Origin: Ectobius pallidus | Lineage: Eukaryota; Arthropoda; Insecta; Blattodea; Ectobiidae | Direction: 5' to 3' | NCBI GenBank assembly: GCA_964059195.1 | Contig: CAXKWD010000005.1 | Location: 142,935,686-142,999,685 of the forward strand | DNA: 64,000 bases | In this document: positions 21,801 to 35,000 of the stretch, one piece after another | Layout: each line of letters starts with the position of its first letter | Position numbering within the stretch: the stretch's first letter is position 1 | Notes under the pieces: model-generated | What the model was told of the DNA's origin: nothing | The model's input: only the letters and a program-made list of their open reading frames with translations | Databases searched by the model: none | Position numbers and translations under genes: made by a program

Positions 21801-24800
21801 GCAGAATTACTTTGTAGACATATAAAGATACTACTGTTAGAATATTTTCAGTTTTAAATTACCTAAGAGAGAGACAAACATTCTTGGTTATTATGTAATT
21901 AACAAAGTTGTTGACTATTAAACACTTTAGGCCTCACTTTTCCTTACATTTTTGCAGGACGTACGTTTCATGGGCTTTGCCCACATTTTCAACTGCTTGT
22001 CAACTGGGCAAAGCCCATGAAACGTCCGTCCTGCAAAAATGTAAGGAAAAGTGAGGCCTAAAGTATTTAATAGTCAACAACTTTGTTGATTACATAACTT
22101 TGTTGCTTCACTGTATTAAGTTCCATTATTTCTTGAGTCCTCATAATTCTTGGTTGTGTCTACTTTTTGGTTTGATTGTAAAACAAATGGATCTATTTTC
22201 CTGATGAATCTTATATTTGGTAAGCGGCAAGTTTTTGTTTCTAATAGTTGTTTGTTGAGCATTTGTGCTGTTTAACTTATATACCCTTGATTACTTCTTT
22301 ATAACTTGTTATACTTTCTAGGATGATATAATATAACATTTCTCACTTCTACATTTTCTCATTTATACATTATCATTACCATTCCTCTTTCAATTCATAA
22401 AGCTGTATGGCATTCTAATTAGTTCACAACACATCCATTGACCACTCTTTGGGAATGTAAAGTCATGAAAATCATGGGGTGGGAGGAATCTACCTGTTAA
22501 AGAATCATTAAATTCTTAATGACATATAATGATAATATTCTGTGCTATTAATTAGCCCTGTTGCGATATACCGGTATGCTGTGCAGAGCAAACTAAGAGT
22601 GGATTTGGATAGGAGTAGCATCGCTCATGTGGCCATGCACAAAATTATGTTGAGTTAATCTGTCACATCTTAGACATCTCCTGCTAATTTTTTCTGCACT
22701 GTTCTATTTTAAGTCAGTTTTTAATTGTTTTAGAAGCAAAATCAATCCTACAGGAGGTTGCTACAATTACTAAGGTCTTTGTTGCAAGTCCATGATTCAA
22801 GAATTCAAAAATCAACTCTATTGAGTTTCTTAAGAGCTGATGGTCAACTTATATACACTTTAAACTCCACTTACGTCACATTATTTCATGGACTAGTTTC
22901 GAGGAAACAACTCGTCCCCATCCTCGGCTGTTGGTTGACTGGTATCCACACAGCAGTGGCTAGAAGTTTCACTGTTTATATCATTTCCTGCATTTATCGT
23001 TTTGTTACATCTATTGACTTTGTCTCTAGTATCCACAGTGCCTCATATGCTCAGCACAAAAAAAGATAAAAAGTTTAATAGCTTGCTCTTGAAAAAGTTT
23101 GGGAATCACTGGTCTAAAAATGTTCTATTGTTTCTTTACAGGCCAGTTCCCCAAAGTGTCTTACAAGAGAGAAAGAAACCTGAACCTAAAAGAAATCCTA
23201 TCATAGATGAGGCATGTATAGATAAAAAGAAAGATGAAAGTGTCAGATCATTAGGGAAACCGGAATCTGAACAACAAATTGCTTTGGAGAGTGAAGGTGA
23301 GTTTAGTCTCTTCCAAGACTATAGAAATATAATTCTAATTTTAATTGAAATGGCTATGAAAATCAACACTCCTGCATTCAGAAAACTCCCGATTATCCAT
23401 GTTAATTGGGACTGTGACATGCAGGAATACTGGTAATCGGAAAACACGGACAATACAAACTGGGAGTGAGATTTTGATATGATAATAAAATCAGGTAAAC
23501 TGATATAACAAAGTGCCAGTATGTTTTTGTTGAATCATTATAATTGCAATTATGATATGCAGAAAATAAGTTTTTCTAATCAGATTAAAATCGACCAGCG
23601 TCAGCAGAACTACAGACTTGTGATACCTTGACAATCGCGCACTCACATAAAAATAAAAAATAAAATAAAAAAAATCCATGTCAAATCGGCCTGCTCCGGG
23701 ATTTGATCCAGGGACCTCCAGAATACGAGTCCAAGGCATTACCATTTGGCCAACTCAGTCAGTTTGACAGTGTTGTTTGATAAGCATTTATGCTTCACTT
23801 ATAAGTGAAGGAATAGTGTTAACTGTCAAATTATACCGGTAGACAAAAATTAAAAAAACATGTGACCTTTAATTAGTTGTTACTCTGGTACTGGTCAACC
23901 GATTAGGTCCAAAATTAATAAGCTTCTTGCCATGGACGTTATAAGTGCGTATACCAAGTTTCATGAAAATCCGATAAAGCATATTTGAGTTATGGGACCT
24001 TTTGTTATATAATACCATAAAAATGCGCTAAATTGGGCATTATTCCGGTACTGGCCAAACGATTTGGTCCAATATCAACAGACGTCTTCCCATGGACTTA
24101 TAAATCATTATACCAGGTTTCATGAAAATCCAATAAAGTGTATTTGAGTTATGGTGCTTTTAAATAAAAACACTAAATTGGGTTTGATGCCGGTACCGGA
24201 GAACCAATTTGGTTCAATAACAATAGGGTTCTTCCCATGGACATTATAAATGCGTATACAAAGTTTCATGAAAATCCGATAAAGCGTATTTGAGTTGTGG
24301 CGCGTACAGACACACGGACGGACGGACAGACATATTTTTTGTCCCCCACACACAATCTCATAAAGTACCATACTGGCACTTAATAATGATGTGTAATTTC
24401 ATTTTAAGTAAATAAATTTAGTTTACTTAATCAAAAATATTTTTAAGAGAAAGAAACAAATCCATAGCAAGCCATGTTTATAAACATGCACTATTGCTAC
24501 AAGCACCATATCTATTTGCTTTGTTTATGCAGGATCATTGAAAATGGCTGAAAAACTCAGCTCATTAGTAGTAAAATTAGAGAACTTTAACTATTGTACT
24601 TTTGTACCAATAATGATTGTGGAAAGAAACTTTCTGTATAGAAGTGGCTGCTTAGGGATATATGGAAAGAAATTCAACACAGAAAACATTGGTAAAATAT
24701 GGTGGTGACAAATATCAGTTTTTGTGTCTGAGAATTTATCTCTTTTTTTCTTCTTCTTGAATAATTAATACTTGAATTAATTTCCCTGGAAAGAATACTT

Positions 24801-27800
24801 GCACATAATTTTTATCTTAAATGAGGCATTTAATAGAATTCAAATTAGTTTAGTATTAATTTATTTATAAAAACCCAAAGTGCTAAATTGGAGTTTATAG
24901 ATGGTTTAATACCTACTATATACTTTCAGTACTGTCCAAAAAGGACACAATTATTTCCAAAATAGAATATATGCTGTAGTTACGATCTTAGCTTCATCTG
25001 GTGTTTGCTTGAAATTTATAGTCAATTCTAATAAACAATAAAAATCGATTGATTGAATTATTATTGTGCAATAAAGCAGTTGCATGCTTGCACCACGGAT
25101 GAGTACGTTTTGTTATCAGCTTCTTGGAGCAGTAATAGCCTAGATAGCCTTCATTTCATTTCTTTATCATAAATAAATAATTAATTGTATTATATTATGC
25201 AAATAATTAATTGTATTATATTTTAAAATAATTAATTGTATTGTATTATGCATGTTTCAGGTCACATGTTGTCTTTGGAAATATGTCCACACATATTTGA
25301 ACCACAAAAGCATGATCTTCTCCCAACTAAAGATGAAAAGCCCACACGTTGCAAAGTGTATGGAGGGAACCTGACTCCTTTGGGTTATTCAGTGAGCGTT
25401 ATCTATAGAGAGCTTACTAGACTAATGTCACAAACTGACCTCGAGGATTTGTTATCTAGAAGTTTTATAGATCAGGTATGTTTTTCACCATCATTTTTTT
25501 AACTGTAGACCATATCTGCCTTAAGGGGACAGGGGTTGAAAAATGTTTAGGCTAGTTTATATTTATACATAAATAATACCACCTCCAAAGATATCTGATT
25601 AATTTCAACACACTTATATGTGTAGTTTGGTTATGGAGTTGGTTATATTTTTTATATAGCAGCCATTGTGATTTTTTACTTCCTCTGCCCGTACCATAGG
25701 TACTATAGGTAGAGGAAGTATTGTTTTCGACCCTAAAATTCGAAGTTGAGTTTTTAGCATATATACACGTTTCAAGGCCCCCTGAATCCAAAAATACTAT
25801 TTTTGGAAACATGTCTGTGTGTGTGTCTGTCTGTGTGGAAGTTTGTGAACAGGCTAGCTCCGAAACGGAGAATCGTATGAAAACAAAATTTCGTATTTGG
25901 GTCAGGTACCTTCTGAAGATGGGATTCGAAGATTGGCGACAAATTTCCCTTATTTTTAAGGGGACTTTATATGAAGAAATTTTCGATTTTCGCGATTTTC
26001 TCGAAAACGGCTCTAACGATTTTCTTTAAATTTTGCGCATGGATTGCTTGTACCAAGAGCTAAAACTTTTATTTGAAACATTTTTTCGAAAAAATTCTCT
26101 GAAGGGTAGTTATAAGCAACCCACTGTGAATACGTGCTTTTTGCAATACGGCTTCTTGTAAATCGTACGAAACCAAAATTTTGTGTTTGGGTTAGGTACC
26201 TTCTGAGGCTGTGAAGATTGGCTACAACCTTTTCTTATATTTAAGGGGACTTTACATGAAGAATATTTTGTTTTTTGCTATTTTCTCATAAACGGCTCTA
26301 AAAATTTCCTTTAAATTTTGTACATGGATTGCTTATACCATTTCAAAAACATTCTCTGAAGGGTGGTTGTAACCTACCAACTTGCTTGGTGAACAACTTA
26401 ATACGCGGACATTTAAGGCATTTTATTCTATATAAGCACGTGAAGAGAGAAATATGTACTGTTGGCCCTGCTTACAGTAAAGAAATGTCTGAGGGGAATA
26501 TTTGATAAATTTCGGAAATTATTTTTAACAGCAGAAAGTTCAATAAACGTTTGCAGTCAATTGTTTTTTTTTTCCCCCATAGCCTGCGTTTTTAGTCACA
26601 ACATTCAAAGAAGGGGCTATAAGATATTTATAGCATAATTAGCGTAAATGCTGCAAACTTTTATTTGGGCAGAGGAAGTTATGTGACTTTCACATCAGAT
26701 TTTTATTTTGATTGAAAATCATGCATTTCAATAAAAGTGTTTTTTCCCCCACAGAACATAGAGCGATTGGTATGAAATTGTTACAGTTTGAAGTCAAGGC
26801 TATAACAAATGAACTAAACTGAAAATATTTGGAACGTAGCCTAATATTTATTTGTAAAGATTTTTTTGTAATTCTCTTTCGAAATTCAAAATGTTTTGAG
26901 GTATTTTATTTTTCTATGAGAAAACCAACCACAGTAGATGCAAAATTTTAAGTTTTAATATTAACTATGTTATTTAACAGTATTCATAAAACAAATGCTT
27001 GTAAACCACTGAAGAGTTTTCTAGAAAAGAAAATTTTATACATACAAAATTGTAATTAGTGGTAAATGTGATTTACCTGCAACATGTATTTTCTGCACAA
27101 ATGCTTTTAGATACCACTTTCGACTTCCTAACCAAGTACTTTTAATGTCCATACCTCTGGTAATAATTGACATATTCACATGAAAAAACTTTTATTGTGA
27201 AGATTATTTATTGTCTTATTACTAGAAATGCCTTAAAACAAAAACAAAAAAATGATTTTTTTTCCTACGCTTGTTGTTAACCCCCTTAACAAAATTAAAC
27301 AGCACAAGCATTTTATTATTATTATTTTATTTTATTTTTTTAAATTTTTAGCAGTAGATCTGATCAAGGAGCAATTTTTAGTTTAAGAAAATTTCTTCTA
27401 GTCTTCCACAATAAAATTCCAATACTGGTGAATATAAATATCCCATCAATTATCTGATTACTTGAAATTGGATACAAGAATAAATTTAAAAATGTTGAAG
27501 TCTGCTGTAGTAGTCTTGGAATGGATAATTTCGTTCTCTTACAGTTTTGTTTTCTCTGATAAGTTCGGTAGGCTTATCTAAATTTTAAGGCACTAAAAAA
27601 ATTACAATTTTTCAATTGGTTCCCTAATACTAAACTTCTGAAGTAAGTATTAGGTGGCATTTGTTTTACAAGATTACCGTGGTGAGGTTTGTTGATGTGG
27701 TCTGCCCTTCTCTTAAAAGTTGCATGTGTTGTGGATAAATTAGCTATGGATTATCCTGGCAAAATTCCTTTCCTGCTTGTTGGAAAACATTCTGTAGTAA

Positions 27801-30800
27801 AGTTGTAGAAATTTTCACTGCTCTAATTTTAAATTCATCTTCAAAGCAAGAACCGGAAATCTTATAAAAAATTTATTGAGAGTTCTTAAGATCCTAGATA
27901 TTGGAACAAATCCAAAATATTAATTATATATATAAAAAAAAGCAATTAAACTCAATAGTCATATGCTATAAATTAGGAAATGTGCTTTAGAATATTTTTA
28001 AAAAGTTTCAGTAAAATACAAGAATAAAGAGGGGAAGGGGAATTACAGGCACAGCAGAGGAAAAAGCAGTCCTATAACGGGTAAAAAAAGCTGCAAGAAA
28101 ATTGCCTGTATTCTCAACTAGACAAAATGTTTCACTCTGTGTTTTCTTTCACAGGAGCTTTAATTTGCCCTACGAAAAAAAGGTGCGGATCTAAAATCCT
28201 AACCCTTATTATAATGAATTTCAGATTGTTTGGAAGTGCTACTGCCTCCTAAGGGTGCAGCTTGAATTGCTAAAACATCATCCACCTCCTGTCACTGTAC
28301 AGGATGCTGATGACTTAGACTGGAATGTTAACCAAGAAGCAGGAAAGATATACCAGGGAAGCAGCCATATCTTATCTGCAAGGTATATGGCCATCTAGAA
28401 TAGTGAAATTCGTCATTTGTATTGCATACGATAAAGCCTGGATTTTTATATAAATACATATTCTATTCGTTATACAGTATATTCTACTCACACGAACTAA
28501 AAATGTCCATGAATTGAATCAGGTTTTGTTTCACATAGGTATTTATATGGATGTCAGTGCATAATACACAAATACTAATTCACGGGAACCACAGTAATTT
28601 CATTTAGTAATGAAATACTAAATGTTGAAAAGGATCTACTAATTTACTCCACTATAATAAGTTATCACGTACACAGTAAGTATTTCATAGAAATTCATCA
28701 GCTGTTTTCAACTTCCGGTAGAAATCTCGGCAGTTTATTGTGATACTGTATGTACAATTCTTTATAGTGGTACTCTGAATTTTTGTTTTAGCTTTAGAAA
28801 GATTGAAACATATGTTTTGAAGCCATTATTTTATTTGGATTAGCCTAAGAAGTCAACTAGTTTTCATTGGAGAACAAAGAGCTCTGTCTCAAATACAAGT
28901 TAGGGAAGCGATTTCCATAATGATACCAATAGGATTTTCAATTGCCAAAAAATTTTGAAACATGTTAAAATTTTATATTAGAAACTTGATGTATATTTTA
29001 CCATGTATTTATGCACATATTACTCAATTTGATGTTTCATAAAAGTCCGAGCTCTATTACCGGTAATGAGAGTAATTAAATTTTGCCTTATTTTTAGTGT
29101 AAAAAAAAAACTTGTATTTTTTAAGAATTACATGGTAAACAGTAATTACAACAGTAAAATGTGTGAAAAAGGAGCAAAATATGCAAGTATTGGATTAGAA
29201 TGAAAACACTATACTGTAATATAATCAATATTTGCTATACACAGGCCTATAAGTTTGTAGAAATACCACAGAATGCAAAAAACCATAAAATCACTGTTCT
29301 CGATCTTAATCCAAATCCAAAGGATATTGATTTTATATTTTAAATATAATTCAGAAGCAGCTATATTAGCAATCGTGGGGGCCATCAGTAGCATATGACT
29401 CTGGTTCTATAGCCTCCATGGTAAAATTCTGTCTTCTGTGAGTACATTCAAAGGGATCAAATCCGATTCAGATAGTCCAAAGCTATTCTTAAAGATACTT
29501 CTCTCTATCTTTAGTAAATATCATATTTACCTGCGTAAAAGATGCACTTTTTTTTTTTTTCAGATTTTCATAACAAAAAACTAGGGTGCATCCTTTATGC
29601 GAGGAAGAAAAACTTAATGAAACACATATTTTAAAGATGCACCAGCTAAAGATCGATAGCGTATGCATCAATACAGCAACCGTGAATTATTTATATATTG
29701 ATTGTATCGCACACATGACGATCGATAGTTAGCAGTTTCATAAACAGACAAACACTTATGCACGTTACACTGAGACACTGTAAATTCTCTTCTAGCAGCT
29801 CTGTTACCATGTTCTTCTGTGAATTTGGTAACTTTCAGCCTAAAACTTGCTATATAACTTGAATATTTTGGTCTGTTCTTATCCTTTGTCAAAACAACAG
29901 ATGTCTACTGCAGATGTCCTAAGAATACCGAGATATTAATTGACAGTTGTTGAGTAAGTAAGTTGTGCGTAAGTAAGAACTAATCACGATTATTGTTTCT
30001 ATGCATTGCTGTTTAAAAACTTAAATTAACAGGTAATCAGGCCAACCAGTCTTATGTCAGATATTATTCACAATTTTTTGTTAATAATGAGATGCAACTA
30101 TACATGGGGAATTTTTTTTAATGCGAAAAGTTGGGGTGCATCCATAATGCGAGGGTATCCATTACGCAAGTAAATGCGATAACAGCCAAATAAAATTTAA
30201 TTCACTTGGATTGGGAAACACAATGAAGTGTAATAACTTCAAGAACACTCACTACTTCATTAAAATAACTAACTTACTAGTTAGCTGGCTTTCAAGAGGA
30301 CCTTTCCTCCCATCATCAGACTCCGCCCACTGCCGAACTACCATCCTGAACCACCTGATGATGCTGCTGCGGTTTAACGAATTTTCCAGTCAGACCCAAT
30401 TCATTCTCCCCTGGGATGTCGAAGTTTTGGAGGTTTTTCCTATGTTTCTGTATGAAAATCTTCTCCCATACAGTTATGCTGTGGTAATGTTTAGCTATTT
30501 CCAATTGGATCACTTTTCTCTCCGCCGCTATTTGACCTTTACTATTATGGTCAAACTTTGGTGTTATGCTTTTCCATAAACATGCGTTCAAGAACTTTAT
30601 GTCCAATCCAATCATCCGTTTTTTAAAGTTTAAGGAGTGGTTGTTATGCATATTTTCTAATTATTTAACTCAACAAGCATTTCTTTTTACCCCATGGGTA
30701 TATGCAGGAGAAAGTTGCACGGATATTTGTGACTATATTTACAAGAGAGCTTACATTACAGGGGTTAGGTTAGTGTCGTAAACATCAAGGATATATTAGT

Positions 30801-32051
30801 TGTTCTTGGGAATGAGATTGCTTTCCGTGAAATAATATTAGAGTTTTTTGAGGTAGGCACATCTGTTTTTATTTTATTGTTAGCACTGGATGAAGAGATG
30901 GATGGCTCATTTCTATAATTTTAAAGTGGTGAAATGTGCCTGAAATCAGGAATAGGAAACTCAATTTAAATTAAGAAATTCCAATGTTATTTTGTCAAAC
31001 TGTCAGTGGAATTGATGGAATACAAAATATAAATGAGTACTGTACATTTCACATAACTCTTCAATGTTGAGTTTCTGCAGTTTATCTATTTATAATAACT
31101 CTGCACTTTCAACTACCATCAGTTTAAAATTATTATTATTTGCATTTCTTTGCGTTTGAGCAGCACATCGTGCAGGAATGTTCTCTAGTGCCAGTATCAC
31201 AAAAGACACAGAACACAGACCATACAATAAACATTGCTTGTTTATGTATTTTTTTGTGAGGTTTGATTTCGAATCAGTATATTTTTGACATTGAGTTGAC
31301 TGTTATATCAATTCTTTGTTCAGATTCGAGATTATCAGTAGATGATTTTGTGGTTATTGATGGTTGGAAGTAGGGGTACCGGCCACAGTATGTCAACCAG
31401 AGGCGTTCTGTGCCTTTTTTACCATTATTGAAAAATCCACTTGTATATGATTTTAAGCCATTAATTAGGGATGTTTTGCCTGGCTTAACCTAGCACAAAA
31501 TAGTGCAGCAAATATGGTAATGCACAAACAACATACTTAACTTGAATTTAAACTACCATGTTAATAATTCCTGGCATAACAGGTCTTATTTAGGTTCCCA
31601 ACTGTTGATCACTCTACCAGTCCAGAAAGGAAAAAAGAGTTTGTACCCATTTTAATAATAATAATAATTCTACAACTTGTTACTTCTTCTGCAGGCAGTG
31701 GTTTGAAAATGAACAAAGCGTGGAAATCCGAAGAACTTTGGGTTTGTTGGCAGTTCTTACTCTTCACTCAAATTATGCAGCAGAATATATGTCAGGTAAG
31801 ATATTAGGTATAGTTATGTTTCTGATGGAAATTACTAAGGACAGTTTTGCATATTAAAGTGGTTTGAAAGAAAATATTACAATACCGAATTTACCTGATT
31901 TTAAGACGACCCTGAATATGAGAGGCTTTTTAAGAATTCCCTTATTTTTAACAAATTCTGACTAATAACACTACCTATGCCAGTTATTGGTTGTCTAAAT
32001 TTTGGTAACCTAAACTAATAGTATGTAACTATTTACTTCTTCTTCTTCTTC

Positions 32052-32083
<32 letters not shown>

Positions 32084-35000
32084 AGTTGTCTTCTTGGGCC
32101 ACCAGAAAGGAAACTGGATAATGCTCTGGTCAATAAGTATTATGAAATGAATTTTAAGAGTTATTTCACACAAAATATGGTCCAAAATCCAAAAGAAGTT
32201 ATGGAACTTTGCAGAAAAAATTACGTTGATGAAAATTGAATCATCAGTATCATATCATAACATCATACAATCAAGAAATTTAATGATATACATCAAGGCA
32301 AAGCATTTAATTGTGTGCTGAATGTTGTTTTGTGTTAAATGTTGTTCTGTTTTTGGTTTTGTGCTTTTAATGTCGCAAAATTCAAGTGCTAATGTAACAG
32401 TGATGGAAAATGCAACTAAATTTAATGTCAAAACAACAGTGACTATATAGTAATTTTAACATATAATATAAACTATTACACAATGCTAAAACATTGACCT
32501 CATTTACCAAAGCATAATGTGTGAATGTAAGACTATCCCATATTTGCGGAATGGTTTTTTGAAAATACTTTGTCTTATAGTCAGGTACATATGGTAAATT
32601 ACTTACCGTATTTATCTGAATATAAGCCACCCCTGATTTTAAGCTGCACCAGTCTTTATAACACTAAATTAATGGTAAAAAAATTAAATTAACCCCAAAG
32701 TGAAATAATAAATTATTTCTTTTTCATAACATTAAAGTAACAATTTTTTTTAGCTGAAATAGGCCTGAAATAAGAAAAAGAAAGTATCAGCAGACTTAAA
32801 TTCTGGAATTCTCATTTTATTTCATCAAACATTAAATAAAAATGACTGAATCAAATCAAAATCAATACTTTACACTCCAAATGACTTTCAATGCTGAATT
32901 TTGTGCAATTTTTTAATTTTGTCATACAGTAACTGTACTTTCAATTACCATCAGTTTAAAATTACCATTATTTGCATTTATTTACATCTGAGCAGTTCAT
33001 AACACATGCATATTCTGCAACACTGTTATAAAAAATGATAAAATATGCAATTCATATCATAAAATGAATATCGCTTGCTTAAGCATTTTCTATGATGCTT
33101 CAATTAAAATCAGTGTATTTTTATCTTGAATCAATTAATATATCAATATTCCTGGAGATACACGAAAGTATCGATAGGTTCTGAACTTGGAAGAGGGGAA
33201 CCAGCCCTGGTAGATCGACCATCTATATTGTTCACATTTTACCATTATTCCAATATTCATAAAAAAAGAGCTATATTGAATTACTAATCAATGAAATGCA
33301 GTAACTCCGCCTTTCAGTATTAAAGTTTTTAATTATAAAATGTATTTCGACCAGCTTGTGATAATTAAAAACTTTAATATTGAAAGGCAGAGTTACTGCA
33401 TTTCATTGATTTCTACCATTATTGCCTGAAACCACTTGTATGCGATTTTAAGCAGCAGGCATATTTCACTGGGCTTAATCTAGACAAAAACATGTCTTTA
33501 TATTAGAATAAATACGGTATTCTATCACTAGTTCAATACAAATACTGGATTTGCAGATGAAACACATAAACAATATCTTAAAATAAATAGGAAATTTATA
33601 TAGTGAAGTTACAAAATATCTATTAATACTTGAGATGGAGATTTTACATACATACTTCACTAATTACAGAAAACTAACCTGAACATGTTTCGAACCTGCC
33701 TTTAGACTCATCCTCAGCTATACTCCATCTGAAGTATAGGATGTATAACTCTAGACTCATCCTCAGCTATACTCCATCTGAAGTATAGGATGTATAACTG
33801 AGGATGAGTCTAGAGGGGTCCGCGATGGTGTTTCAGGGGGTCCGCAGGCGGTTTAAGAAGAAATAGGATATCCTGTAATTTTGAAGTGCTTAACAGTGTT
33901 CCCCACTACTTATCTATGTGAAACAGCATTCTCCCACATCACGTACTTGAAATTAAAGTTGAGAAATAAACATGAAGTTGAAAGTGACGTAATATTGAAA
34001 TTATCAGACATTAAACCTAGCATTGCAGAGCTAATTAATCAAAAGCAGCTTCACTATTCACATTAAGGAGTAAACTCTGTTTGTTACCATTGGTATTGTT
34101 ATTTTGTCTGTTGAATTTAATAAATTTGAATCAAAGTATTTATTTACCTAGTTTTTGTTTAAAAACCCAGAGGGGGTCCGCAAAATTTTAATTATTTTCA
34201 AGGGGTCCGCGGACTGAAAAGTTTGGGAACCACTGGTCTAGAGGCAGGCTCGAAACATGTTCAGGTTAGTTTTCTGTAATTAGTGAAGTATGTATGTAAA
34301 ATCTCCATCTCGAGTATTAATAGACATAAACAGTAGTTCTTCATAGAACTTCAAACTTCATTAGTGACCGCCACCAGCTTAAACCATTTGTGAGAATAAA
34401 ACATGTTCAGAGTAAGAATCTATGATGCAACAGAGCACTAATAAAATATCAGTGAACGTCACAGAAAAATCATATGATATTAGTTTATATTTACTTTCAG
34501 TTGCAAACTATTTTATCATAAAATATGCAAACAGAGTTTGACTGTAAGTGAAAAATATGATTCTCGGTGTCAGGTTATTATCCTTCAATTCTAACTGTGA
34601 ACATTGAATTGGTTTACCACTCTTCTTCACTATTGTAAGTATCCTCTTACACAGAACATCTTTCACAGTCTCTAGTGTGAATCTTTAGTTAAGATCAACC
34701 GATAAGTTTGTCTGGATCCTGGTAAAGGGCTCATTGAGTGAGGTTGTTATCCTTCGGGATCTCAAAATATAACAGATTATTTCTGTATTTCTGAAATGAA
34801 CATTCTTTCAGTTACTTTGGTTTTTGCAAGATATTTAAAAATTTAATTTTGAAAAACCAAAGAAATTTACAGTTTGGGAAAAAGTATTCATTCGGAAAAA
34901 CATAAATAACTTAAAACTTGTACAGAGTCAACATTTAAAAAAATACTTCTTGCTCCACTTCCTTTAAGTTGCAGGACTTAAAGTAAGTGGCGCAAGAAGT

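Larger units (their letters stand above)
33798..34260 (+). ncRNA. Hammerhead-like motif, right arm, split by a hAT insertion
   Basis: CTGAGGA at 33798-33804, then TGAGTC TAGAG, the 420-bp hAT element plus duplicated GTCTAGAG, then GCAGGCTC and GAAAC at 34252. Without the insertion the stem GAGTC/GGCTC closes over an 8-nt loop, so the hAT landed in loop II. Confidence 0.42.
33610..34330. mobile_element. Inverted Penelope-like terminal pair with hammerhead-like cores
   Basis: Left arm (about 33625-33717) and right arm (34240-34325) are inverted: CTAACCTGAACATGTTTCGA and complement, then TAATTACAGAAAAC, ATACTTCAC, TTTTACATACATA. The inner end of the left arm is duplicated in tandem (33704-33802, ~49-bp units). 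A hAT element interrupts the centre. Confidence 0.6.
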
